A stretch of 64,000 bases of DNA from Apteryx mantelli. Lineage: Eukaryota; Chordata; Aves; Apterygiformes; Apterygidae. How positions within the stretch are numbered: the stretch's first letter is position 1; each line of letters starts with the position of its first letter. This document shows positions 12,001 through 25,693 of this stretch, one piece after another. The stretch is from contig NC_089979.1 of NCBI RefSeq assembly GCF_036417845.1, forward strand, positions 123,289,415 to 123,353,414, in the 5' to 3' direction. A program made the translations under genes and the position numbers. The notes beneath the pieces are model-generated. The model did no database searches. It was given only the letters and a program-made list of their open reading frames with translations, and was not told where the DNA came from.

Positions 12001-15000
12001 CTTCTCTTGAACAGTTCACTTGAAATGACTTAATAAGTAAGCAGCCAGAGATTTTCAGGTCTTATGCATCACATTCCAGAAGAGCCACATTACAAAGCCA
12101 ATTTGGCAGACTGCAAGTTGAAGTAAATTCATCTGGAAGATTTTGTAGTGTTTCATATGCAAACACTTCCAGTTTTGTAACAGATGACTCTTGTAAAAAG
12201 GAAATTCTTAAATGACATTATCTGCCTAAATTTTATAAAACAAACAAATATGTTCATCCAATCATACAAATAGGAAAGAAAGCTTGGAGATTGAAAATGC
12301 ACTCTCCTTCTTAAACATATCATATTTGGGTTACTGTGGGCAGTTTCTTCTAAATAATAAAACACAAAAATTAAACTTTTGACTTATTTGCTGGTAACTG
12401 AAGTTTCTCAGGGTTACCACTGATTAAAAAAAAAGTTTTTCCAAATAAACTAACCAGATGTTACTGTAACTGCAACCTAGGTGATGGAGTGAACATTCTA
12501 TAGTAGCTCATGCAAAAAAAGTTACTTGAAAATATAACTTTCCACAGTATGTCAAGTTACAAAAAGGGCTTTTTAAGCATAAAATATTGTCAGACAGACA
12601 AGTTACAGAACATTCTAAAAGCAGTTTCAAAATACGGCATAATCTGCATTATGGCAAATATTTTGAATTAATGTTTTCTAAATCAAGAAGACTAATCTGT
12701 AAATACAGAAATTTCTTAAAATATTTACTCAGTCTTGTGATATTCCCAGGGCATATTCTATGACTGCCATCATCTAGTTACAGACACAGGTGCATAGACT
12801 ATTAGATAAAAGTTCTCATGGCACAAGAAACTTAAAAGTACTATCGCTAAAACAGTAAGCACAGAACCAACTGAAGTAGAGAAATTCAGTAGTTTCACAA
12901 TGTAAGTATTTTTAGAAAGCTTAACTCTCTACTGACCCAAGACACAGCTTTCTCTCTAGATTTTTCAGTATTTTTCCACTGATGTTTTAAACAGTCAACT
13001 ATAATCTCAAATGTTTTTAAGTAAGAGCATACCAAAAAATATATAAACACACACACACTTTCTGGGTATGAAAATAAATTAAAATGGTGTACAGTAGAAG
13101 TCAATCCTTAACACTTCATGAAATATTTGAGTTTCCTCACAATCATTACAACTGCTATAATATCCTCCCTGGGTACAACTTGAAATCTCATTCCTAGATC
13201 TAGGAGGTTGCCTTTTTTTAACATGTCCTGATTTACTAACCCAAGCAAGAAGCCCTGCAAATATTACATTTACACCTTCATAAAGTCATTTTCCTAGACA
13301 GTCTCTATGCCGTGAAAAAAACACTCAAAAAACCCCACACCACAACCACGTAGCTGAAGAATAACAAGAATGAAGAAAACATATGGGATATAAAAATCAT
13401 GACACTTTGGGCCTATTCCTTTAAGTAATTATTTATATTCTTAACACTGAGTAGTCCCATTCGTACCACACTTTCACATGCTTGCAGGATGAAGGTTTTC
13501 TCTTTTATTTTACCTGTTTTCATGAAGCCTGGATGTTCAGCAATATTTGCACTGTTCAAAAGTTTGACTGCTTTCCGATAATTGCCTCTCAAATATTCAA
13601 AATTGCTCTTTAAAAAGAGAGAAGGAGCTGACTGTGAGGGAGAAAACAAAAAAATCTCTTATTTTATGATTTCTACTGTTAGCGTTAAATCACTCCATAG
13701 TCAGCTTGGCCCCTGCTGCCACTTTAAAAAATAGATGGGCTTAGGTCCTAATCATTTCATGAAATAGCATTTCTTTGTTGAGCACGTGATTAACACTCAT
13801 CTCCCTTGAGCTTCAAAACTATACGTATTTTTAGTTATTGCTCTAAAACCAAACATTATGCTAGACAACTCTGTCATGGCAATGCCTGAGTGCAGAGGAT
13901 CTCCTTTTTGTTTCATAGGATCTTTCTCCAACCTGTCTTCTAGTACACTCCTCCCCATGCTTCCCTCCCTGCAGAGTCCAACAGCTTCCACCTGGGCTGT
14001 GATCTTCCTGATCTGCCCACAGAGACCTCATGATCCAGAAGGATTTCTGTCAAACTAGCAGCTGTTGAGACTGGCAACAAAAGGGAAGTGCTCTCCTCCC
14101 ATTCCCTGCTCCTCAGTTAATGCAGAATATATCTGGAATGGTGGACGTAATTCTGAGTTGAGAACTCCTATATAAAAAAAGAAACTGCTTTCTAGCAAGA
14201 GGCAAGACTCCAAAAGACTTGAACAAGAAAACAAAACAAAAAAATGGAGCACCCCAAAATAAGTCTTCCATGAAGTGGTTTAAATCACCAATGATACCAG
14301 AAGATTTTAATTCTCAATGCATAACATTTCTAGCAAACTAAAACTTGGTTCAAGTTGCTTACTTTTAAACTATAAAGCAAGCTTGACCTGCTTAGTATAA
14401 TATTTCACTGTTATTTTTACATCATTAACAGTAAAGTGCAGTTTGCTGAGCAACTGCAAAAAATGCAAATGTAATTCTATATTATTTACACTCACAGAAG
14501 AGAGATTACAAACTCAACTGAATACATAAAGCACTCAAGACATCCATCCTCAAGAGGACTTTTCTTTACATATGAAGTTAGCAAATTCAGTTTTAAGAGA
14601 ACAGAACTAGATTACAAAAACAATATCCTTAAGAATACCTACATTCCCAGCCGTATTCATAACAGACTTGATCTCCCTTTTGCATGCTTTTAGCGACTTC
14701 ATCTGGATATAGGCTCTCACCTTATACTGTTAAAAAAGTTTGTTAAATAAAAATAAATTGGTCAGCTCTGCAAGATGAACCATAGCTAGATTTATTACAG
14801 AATATTACACACACATCTTAAAAGAAGTTATAAACAGCTGTTTAAAAAACATTCTAAAGAAGAAATTCTATTCCTATTCATAGGATATTTTATGCAATAG
14901 CCAACAGTAACTTTGCATTCAAATCCCAAAATACTGGTATCTAAAAATCACAAATTAGTTAAACTAACTTCCTACCCCCACACATTTGCCTACTAAACTG

Positions 15001-18000
15001 ACAATACCAGTAAGTGAAAGATGATAGAGAAGGGTGTTTGCTCACACTTTTTCCATGGAACAGAAACCTCATGATTTATAAAATAAAACCTCAGTTGATT
15101 TAAACTGTTGGAGATTAACAGGTAAAACAGTGGAACTAACTGCAATTTAACAAAACTACAATAGGTTGCAAGGACTTAAATTGAGCTTTTTCATGTTCAG
15201 ACAGTTTCTCCTGTACATAGATCTTACAAAAGAGATGGATAAATCAATTTTTTTGTTTTACAAAATGAAATTCAAGAACAGACAGTATCACAATCCATGC
15301 TGAATTATATTGGAAGCAGGTCGTACTTGGTTTTAAGACAGACTGAACTAATGTTCTTGTATAAATCACATGCAAACACCTACCTGATGTATCTTAGATT
15401 TGGTAACTTCTATTAAAGCTCCACTTTCAGCTTTCTGGTTAGAGGAATCTTTATTTGTATTATTACCTGACTGAAGTTAAAAAAAAAAAAGAGTTAATAT
15501 TAATTACCTTTTTAAATTTAGTTTAGTTTTTTGGGGTTTTTAAGACTATGAGGAAGAAAAATAAGTATCTAACAGTCCAGAAGAGTATGCACCCACCAAG
15601 TAATGTAACTTGAGGTTAACAATCAAAATCCAGGAACAACTACACCAGTCTATGAAGAATGAAGTTCTACATTAACACTAGTGTTACACTGTATCAATCC
15701 AGCATTGAGATATTTTAAGAATTCTCTAACCTGGGAAGACACTATGCACACTCTAGGTTCTCTCACTAAGATTTTCTTCAGTAGAATTATCTACTATATA
15801 TTTAAAATAAAATGTTTTATCTTAAATGTGACATCTCATCAATGGGGAAAGAGGAAAGACCTCCCTTTTCATTTATAAACCACTACTCATTCTATTAATA
15901 TTTCAAAAGATACATACAAGAGATTTCATTCAAAAGTATGCAATCAGGTGCTACATAAAACAGATGCTTGACTTCTCATACCATGGCATGGTTGCAATTC
16001 CTCCGACACTGAGTTTCCTTTCAAACTTGAGGTTTCACATGGCCATAATCCAAGACAAATAAGAAATACTAAGTATATTTGACCATGAAGACAAACCGTC
16101 TTTCTAATGCAACTCTCGGACTTAAGACACACTTAGCTCCCTGACAATAAGAGACAGGACAGAACAGAGGGAATATACACCTGCCATATATAATTAACTC
16201 AGTTACTAACATGTAAGTTGCTGTCTAAAATTACAGATGTTGTAATACAGATTTATAATTCAGAGGTATCTAAAAAGAGCAATTTTGAATCAAGTTAAAG
16301 CATACTGCTGTGCAGACTTCAATATATTCATAAGATTTTAAGCTTACCTCATTTTTTCCATTCTTGCTGTTATTGTTGCCCTGTGAAATCATTTTTTCTA
16401 AAACAGCAAGCAGATGTAAGGCTTTCTCAGCTTGGTAAGTTAGCAGGTATAAGTCTACAAGCAAGAAGCACACAGCCTGGGCAAACTTCTCTTCTACATA
16501 AAGCAAAGAAGGGAAAAATGATTTTGCAGTTTTAATACTAATCCTTCCAAACCCAATCAAAGGAGAAAAAAAAGCATCTACACAACATTATGAGAAAAAA
16601 ATAATAATTAGCAAAAAAAAAAATGGAGACATCTACATAATGCAGACAAGTACATATACACAAAAAAGTAATTAATTCAAATGGCATTAGCATAACAGCA
16701 TAGACTAAAGACAGTCCAACATCTATTTCATCTCTACAAATTTTATTTTCAGAAGTACTGAAAACTCAGTGTCTAAAAAGATAGAGGGAGCTATAGGCCT
16801 AGAGAGAATCCCATGGAAGTTAAGAGCATTTCTGTAAAAACACTTCTCTACATGGCTGCCTTGGCAGACTAAGTTCCAAATCAGCATACCAAAATTTGGG
16901 AGGAATTAAAGAAGAAACACAGTAAGATTTATTGGATTTATGCTGTGGGTATACACACACACACACACACAGATACAAGCACGCTTCAGTAAACAGCCCT
17001 GTCACTTTTAAAATTCAACAAAGATCATGAAGTTGTTTAATGTGAGTATGACAACTCTACTACACAGGGTGTCACAGCTCAAAAGCTGGAAACTTCATAT
17101 TCAAATATGACCACATACAATTATGTGCAGCCTAATGGAGGCATTTAAAAACGCAAGCCCACTGACAAATTAGCACCTGCCATGTAGTTATATGATCATT
17201 TAGAATATCAAAATTTAGATCATTTAATTACTTTTCAAATACTATTTTCATAAATATATTAAGTTGTCAAATACCCATTTCAGAGTCATATTACTTCTCT
17301 TCTAAACACCTCTGAAGTACCACCACCCCAAATTAATTATTGTCCCTCATACAAAGCATATTCTTCATTTCTAAGTCTAACCACTGCTTTAGAACTGTAT
17401 TAGGCAGATTTAAAACTCACTTGTGTGAGAGTAAGAAAAAGTGAATTATATTTCTTTAGTTTTTATATGAACAAAACTTCTGTCTACATACCAAAAGGTT
17501 CTATAAATTGATAGAGCTTCTCTCCAACTGATATAGCTTCAGTATACTGACGCAGATGATACAAAATAACAGCTTGATTGTAGTAAAGCATACTATTTTC
17601 AACATCATCTAAACCATCCATTTCCTCAACAGCAGAGTGAACCTTTACGAAAAAAAAACCTCACTTGTTTCATTTAAAAGCGTTAAATATTTTTCAAAAA
17701 TAATCTAAAGGTAGAAATTGGTCTAAAGGTAGGTCAATAAAGAATTCTGTTCATTAGTCATAAGCTAATAAACTTTTGCGTTTTTCAATATAAACCCAGC
17801 AAAGGATTTAAAGCATGTCACAAACTATTTCAAGTTAAGAAACTTTCAATAGAAAGAATGTCAGGTTTTCCTACAGTTGTAATTGCTGGAAGAGTTAAGC
17901 TTTAGATCCATTTCAATAATAACCGAAAATATAAAAGCACTATCCTAAATGACTAAACAGACTCAGAGGTTTAAAAGTAATGTTACCTTCCTGCTCATTT

Positions 18001-21000
18001 ACCTTCCTCACAAGAGGAAGGCATAGATTTTTTCCCCCTATTTCACTAGAAAATCTAATCACCATTAACAGTACTTGAAATCAAGTAGTATATCAATATG
18101 TTTGAACTACCTGGTTTTTCAACTGGTTAAGAGTTTGTCTCAAGTTGTCTGTCGTAGTCTGGTTACTTTTACAGAACTCTGCAACAGCAGTATTCAAAGT
18201 TACTTTGTAGTCATCTTTGTTTATGTCTTGAAGGGTATTAAGGTGCTGTAAACAAGCATCGTAATTCCCAGCCTGGAAATTGCACACATATCAGAAACAC
18301 GCATTAGAAGATACAAAGTCTAAATTAACAGGTTAATAAGTTTTAATGAAAGTATCCTCTATAAATTTATAGAACAAAGTAGTATTCCCATTATCAACAG
18401 GAAGTGAAGTTAACTAAAACTATGTGGCTACATGTGCATTAGTAATGAAGTATGAGAAGGAAATCTAAAAGCTGTGATCAGAACCAAATTTCAAGAAGAA
18501 TTCTGTGGAAGACAGACAAATGGAGTAGTCTATTATAAACAGAGGAGTCTATGAACAGTGCTGTTTTGCTTTGTCTTCATCGTATACAATCCTGAAACTC
18601 AGAATAGTATTTCCTCAGTTTTCATAATCCTTCCCCAACACATGTACATGGAGCAACTGGAACTGCTTATGTAACTCCCAGACCATAATTCTGTTCACTC
18701 CTCACTCCATTTGTGTAGCTGTGAGTTACAGTTTAGTCTGTGGAAGTCAGCTTAAGACATGTTGGCAAAAGAGGGTCTCACTTTCCCGGTACAGGTTTAA
18801 ATAACATTTTTACAAGTTATTTTAGTTGTTGAATGAAGTATTCAAGCATTTGGTGATCTAGGCACCTCAAAAGAGAAACCAACACATGGGCATGATGCTC
18901 CTTGGAGGTGTGGTTTAATCAAGAAACCACTTTCTTTGACATCAGGAAAAAGAGGGACTATTTTTAAGGACTTCCAAACAGGTCACCTCTTTCTGTTTTC
19001 AGTTTTTGTCTCTTCTGTGTTTAGGCAGGAAGAATTTAGTGGTGCTGCAGAATGAAAGAGAACTCCAAACTCAACCGAATCAAGCCTGAATAAATGATCC
19101 TTTGCTCTCTACTGTTCAATACCTATACAGGAATAATCACCTTCACCCTTTCCATATCAAGACTACTTCCCGTCTAGTCAGTCAGATATGCGGATTCATT
19201 TCTACCTCTGTCACCAGTTCAGAGACGATCAAAAACTATTCTTTTGAGTACTACTACCACCCTCCACTGACTCTTACTCCTCCTATTTCAGATGCTAGTC
19301 CACTGAGCTTCTCCTGAGCTCCTGCCTAAATTCCTCTACTAAGGGAAGGATTACAACAGAGACTACAACTCTGTGGTCCTTTGCTAGAACCGCAACCTTA
19401 TGCTTTCTGTAGCTAGTTGCCATTCTGCAGCTACTCTCAAGAGAACCACCCCAGTCCCTTAGCTCTACTAAGGAAAAGCAGTCATACAAGTTACAGAGAG
19501 ATGCAGCAGGATGTTGACGCACAATATTTCCACAGCTCTGGGGAAGTATCATCATGATGGGTTGCCTATTCTTCACACAAACACAGGAATTTACAACTCA
19601 ACTGCTGACATTCTCTGTAAGTGACACAGTTCACCTCCCAACAATTTTCTTCACATGTTCACACTCAGAGCTCCTCTTCAACAGAAGTAGCTTTTTGGAT
19701 TACAGCTTATTTTGTGATGTTTTTCTAAAAAAACACATCTAAATAGTCCTTTCCTCTACTCCATTAAACAGGATCTAGAATACAACATACACATATTTTA
19801 TAGCAATTCTATAACACAAAGTGCAATATGATAAAGCAGCATGCAAAGCAAGACCAGAGAAACAGTCCACAAGGCTATTTACAGCAAGCAAAACTGACAA
19901 CCTAGACACCAGATTAATTCTGTTCACATCTGTTACCCAATCAGAACATTATAAACTTACAGTTCTTAATGCAAGAGAAAGACCATGAGATAAGCAAGGT
20001 ACATCAGACCAGTGTTAGAACTAAAGATAAAGTTATCAGCAGAGCAAAGGTCTTTCAGGCATGAATAACTGTGCGCAGGCAGGAAAGCAGGCAACCCTTT
20101 CCCGTACCTTTAGTTCTCAAATTGAATGACAATGAGCAAAGAGATATTGAAAGCGAACAGTTGGACTAGAAAGCACTCAAGAAGGTATCAGTGAATACTA
20201 TCAGCTGTAGTCAGTTTAAGGAACAACTACATGCACTTCATGCAGCAAGAGCGCAGGAAAAAAAGCAATAATGACTGAAACACAAAAGTAGGAAACATCA
20301 AAAGACAATATTTAAATTCTTCCCCCTAATCCATTTAACACATCCAAAACTAGCTTATGCAAGTCATTGTGGAGATAGAGATACAACAATTAAGTGGCAA
20401 AGCAGTTATACTTCCGGTCACATGCTACTTAAAATAAAATTAGGAAACAAAACAAAAAGAAGTAAACAATTGAAAGACCTACTGCCTGAATTTTACCACA
20501 TGAGAAATCTTCCAAGAAACACAAAGCTGGTAGTTAATACCACCTGTAGGTATTGTGTTGAAAAATACATCTTAATGTAAAGTAACAGAATAGTCCATGA
20601 GATTTTTTTGGTTATCTTGCTATATTTTTTTTCCACAAAGTGAAAAAAGGTTTTGTTGTTTTTTTAAAAAATATACATGGTTCCTTTAAGCCCTTTAACA
20701 CCATATTTTTAGCTTTAAATGATTAATTCTTCAGAGAGTTCACACATTCTAATACTGCTACAGAACAGCAGCCTGCTTCTTTTAATTAACTCATTATACA
20801 GCTTTTACGGATACTAAGTTTTGAGAATCAAGATTAAAACATGCTCTTGTACGCTCGGTGCAAGTGTCCCCTTCAATCATCTCATATCACAACAGACAGA
20901 AAATGTATGTGCTGGCTTTATAACGCAATTAGTACTACTTCTGACCTAATATCTTGTTAATACATTTGCAACTACTACAACAGGAAAAATAATTTACTAC

Positions 21001-24000
21001 ATAACTGCTAAACTAGCTTATATAATTAGAAGTCTCATAATTTGGCTTCTTCTTACCAGAAAGGCTTGTAACGCACTGCTTGACAATTCCTTTTCCTGGT
21101 CAGTAATCCCAGAAGAAGTACCTGCTCCTTCATGTTTCTCTGTACCTTGATCTGTAAAATAGATAGAGGGTTACAAGAAAGCTTGCAAATGTGATGAAAG
21201 CTATTCAGCTTAAAAGTTTAGTTTCTTCCATTTCTCAAGATCCTCGTGGCAGTACAATGAATAATTTTCCACATTACTGCAACACTGCCTCCCTACTACA
21301 CTAACACCTGTCAAATTATCTTATACTCCTTGCGAATTTCTCTCCATAAAATGCAAATGTAATAAGCCTAGTTATCCAAGGAACTTGGATAATACTTTTA
21401 AAGTGTGCTTGCAATGAATAACCAAAGTCCTGCAAGTTAGCTGACAACATTTTAGATTTCTCTTTTAAGTTGCAACCATACACTAGGAAGAGCTCCCCTT
21501 CCCCCCCCCCCCCCCCGCAAAAAAATTTGTAGTGAAGGCCAAACTTCACAAAATGAATACAAATGCCAGAGCAAACGCTGGAACTTCTGCCCAGGTTCCT
21601 ACTTTGGAAGAATAACTCTCCCTAAACGAGAGGCTGCAACTGAATCACTACTTTTTCAAAAACTCTTTATACTTTGGACTCCTCAAGATATTTCATCAAA
21701 TGCTATCTAGCAATTATGTTGCAAGACACAATGAACAAATGCTGCATATTCACTTTTTCAACCTTAGGCTTGATCTTACAGATCTTTCTTTGAATCATCT
21801 CTCTTCTTAGGTGAGCAGTCACAATTTAGTGTCTTCTTTACACATGCCTTTTTCAGCAACTTCTCCAGTTCTACATCCTTTTCCAGATTGCAACAAGAAC
21901 ATCATACAACATTTATGATGCTGACCCCTCTGAGGATTTATATAGCAACACAACAAAGTTTTAATTGTCTTCAATGTCTTTTACATATAATTACTAACAT
22001 GTTTTACCTTTGGGTCACTATTGAGACAATTTTTTTGAAAGCAGTCTCACTGAAACCTTTTGACATCATGTCATTAAGGAGTCAGTGAAATGATACCAAG
22101 AACTATAGTACAGAGGTTCCATACTTAAAACATAAAAAAACAAAAAAAACCCTACACACCTCCACCTTGTACCAAACACAAATGAATGGGTCAAAAAACA
22201 TTAAGCTCTTATGCAGAAAAAAAATCACCAGCTTATTTCTAGAAGCACTAACTCATGTGCTGGAACATACACAAGTCATTGATATATTTTTGAAACAAAG
22301 ACTTTATAAACCACCAATACTTTCCAGTTTTGGAGATAAAAGTTTCTTGAGTTTCACAGTTGCAGCTTTGGTCTAGCCTACGTTTTGCTATTTCAATAGG
22401 CTAGGTGGACAGTGCATATTTAAAGTCGTCTTTCTCCTCCTAGAATTCAAGGATCTAATGCAAACTCTACTAATTTCATTTTCACTTCAAACAAACCAAA
22501 ACACTCATCTGCAAGCTCCACTGCAAAATCCATTCCCATCACCACCATTATATCTTGATCATCTGCTACTGACCAACTACCATGCTATGAAAAACTATAC
22601 ATACATAAAGATAGACAACAACAGTTAGGGGTAACCAAACCTCAGAAGATTCATCCACACTAGGAATAAAGCATACTTAGCTACCTATTTATAGTTTGTG
22701 TTTGTTGCTGAGAAGATAGCAAGATCTCTTTCACTGTCCTATCTAATAACACACTTGAGCAAGAACTGTAAGTGTTCACTTGTGACTGTCATCCTGCATC
22801 AAGATGTTGGCAGTGTTAAGGTTTTAAAACCTCAACAGTCTTACACCAGCAAATAGCAAAGAAACCTTAACTCACCATGATTTCAACAAAATTCAAGGTT
22901 ACTCAGCACTCTATAGGGGATTCTTAGCACAGTGAAGAACTACATGTACCTGCTATAAAATCTGACCATGCAAAAGACATTGATCAACCCCATTTGCATT
23001 GCCTTTTACTTAAGAAGAAAAGGCAGAAGGGAGAAAATTTAAAAAACAAAACAAAACAAGCTTTTGAAAAGCCAAAGCTTTCTATAACTAAAGAAAAAAG
23101 GAACAAAAGGTACCTCTTCTTCAAGCTAAGAATATAATAGATCCAATTCCTGCTCTAAATCTTGTGGTTGTACAGCCAAACAGAAAGCTATTACTCTTCA
23201 AGAAACTCCAGAATGGGAGTGATTAAGTAGATGTATTTGCTCTCAAACTTTCATGCCAAAAATTGTATTATCTGCTTTACTTGCTCAGTATGCCTTTCAG
23301 ATTATGCTAGTAAAAATAACAGTAAAGCAAGGAGTTGAGAATCTGAAACTCCTGAATGTTGATAAGTATCAGTCAGGTCAAGAGGTCCCCTACCATTTTA
23401 TTGAGACAAGAGATCCTTAACATCTTGGAACAAGATACCGAATGCACCCATATGAAGAGGGGGTTCACAGTTTTGGGAAACCAGTATGTGCAATAAAAAC
23501 ATGTTCACACAATGCTTCACGGAGTCAGGGTTCACACAGGGAGTTGAATATTGCTGAAGATGTCATTAACAGCTACGTGCCACATCACCACAAGCACCTT
23601 CACAAACCTGTTCAAGTGCCATGAAAACCCACATAAGTAATCACAGTATGCAAGTACACAAAACAAGCATCTCAAAGGCGGCTGGGCTTATGGAATTCTG
23701 AATCCTAAAGTAAAGTGCCTTTCTTTCAATTAAGAGAAAGTTAGGTCAAAGAGACTGCAAATTAGCCGTCTAAGAAAAGCACTCCTAAATATCTGCTTTA
23801 TGTATATTTCCTAGGAAAGAACAGGACAGGTCTACAAATAGATCTCACTATGCCTCTAAGTCTCCTAGTATGAAATTGGGGACTATTTTAAGCAAAAATA
23901 GGCCTTCCTCTTCTCCCATAAAGTTAGTTTTATAGCTGCAAACTTCATCTACTACGACTCCCTAAGCAAAAAGTTTGTGAAACCTGAACTGGAAGCTTAT

Positions 24001-25647
24001 CAAGAAAGAGCAAAAATAAAGTTCAACTGAAGTCATTTACAGCATGTCTCTTTCCCAAGGGAAAGAGCCAAACAAACAAAAGTTTGGCTATTCTCTAACA
24101 CTTTTGCCTAAACATGCTTGAAACCTGTTAAAGAGCTGAAGGTCCCTCTAATCTACTGCAATCCTCCCACACTTGTTTAAGCCAGGATCTATTGCTTCGG
24201 TTCATCTTAATTACCGAGATACCTCACGAACAAAACTCATCTAAAGTAAGGCTGGCCCAGGATACCAAAAAGAACCCTCCAACACTACTTATAAATTGAG
24301 GAGAAAAAGTACTTAGTCTCTTGACTGCAAATGGCTATCAGGTGCTTGCAAATAAAAGTATTATTTCAGTATTTCTTGAGACATTTGAAAACGAAGGAGA
24401 TAGGTACATGGTTCACTGGCAAAACATACAGCATGCTACTTAGATCTAGTGATCTTTGGCATTCTTGTAGAAGCATGCGGTCCATGAAATACAAGGTATG
24501 CTAGTCATTATCAACATGCTCCTATTTGTACAGCAGGTACAATTTTCAGCTGAGCTATTTGAAAGCACAGAATCTGTGCTGTTTACAAATGACAAGACTT
24601 GATTTATCTATGCAAATTGTATTTACACATGGAGCTGTTGGTTTTTAAACTTTTCATGTTGTCTAACCTTCCTAAGTACAAAGCATCTCTAAAACTAATA
24701 GTTCTCAGACTGGTGGTGAGGAGCAGAAAGTGCATCCAGAAAAAGGGAAAGGATGTAAAAATCATCTGCTCACATTTTGATCTGGAGAAAGCTGCTGCAC
24801 TGGGTTTGATGTAAAAGAAAGCAAGTCAGGAAATTATCTTCTTAGTTAGCAACCTGTGTCACATGGGGCTGAGCAGCAGAAACAGTGTGTCAGGGAGGCA
24901 TTTCTTTTTGCATCAGCAGGTAGTTCCTACTGGAGATGTTGCACCAGGTGGACAGCAGAATCTGCTTTGGGGGAACTGGTTCTACTAGAGGAGAACAAGG
25001 AAGAGCATGAGATTGCCACATGCAAAGGGAGATTGTCCTCCTCTTCGGCCTGCTGCCACAACATCATATAAGCAATGAGAAGCCACATCTCCCACAAACA
25101 CAAACCCAGCCACTTGGACAGTGACTGCAATCATTATCCTTCTCCTACCTGTTGTCTCCAAGGATTGTTGTCCTTGAGCCCTCTCGTTTCCAGGCCCTTC
25201 AAATTACACCTTGTGTAAACTGTGCTGTTGAATGTGAGAGCATCTCTGGAATTATTTTATATTTCCAAACTCTAGAGGCAGGGGGATAATCTCTTCCTGG
25301 GAAGGAGAGGAATCTATCACAGGAGTCTCACTCCAACAAAGTTTTGAAGGCTATAAGACCAGCCAGAGCATTCAGCCCTTATAAGAAGATAACAGTTTGT
25401 GGCACAAAAAGCACATTTTTCTATGAAGCACTGTGCTACTAATCTCAGTATATCAGATCTAACACCGTACAATAAAAAGGAAACACTTTTCACTCAGAAG
25501 TTATAACTCACTCTGCTACAAACAAGTACATGTAGATATGTAGAATATCTTGCCATAGCTAATGTGTTTGCTTCATTTGGACAAGTACTTTTCTTCTAAC
25601 CTAGTACAACAAAAAAGTTCCTGACTTCACCATTTCCAAGAAGAGAA

Positions 25648-25693
<46 letters not shown>

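Larger units (their letters stand above)
10531..18110 (-). other. CNOT10 introns 3-9
   Basis: Seven introns of 468 to 1,712 bp between the exons listed separately. All have GT-AG ends. They hold only short A or T runs and one (AC)n microsatellite in intron 4 at 16953-16971. No repeat family was recognised. Confidence 0.6.
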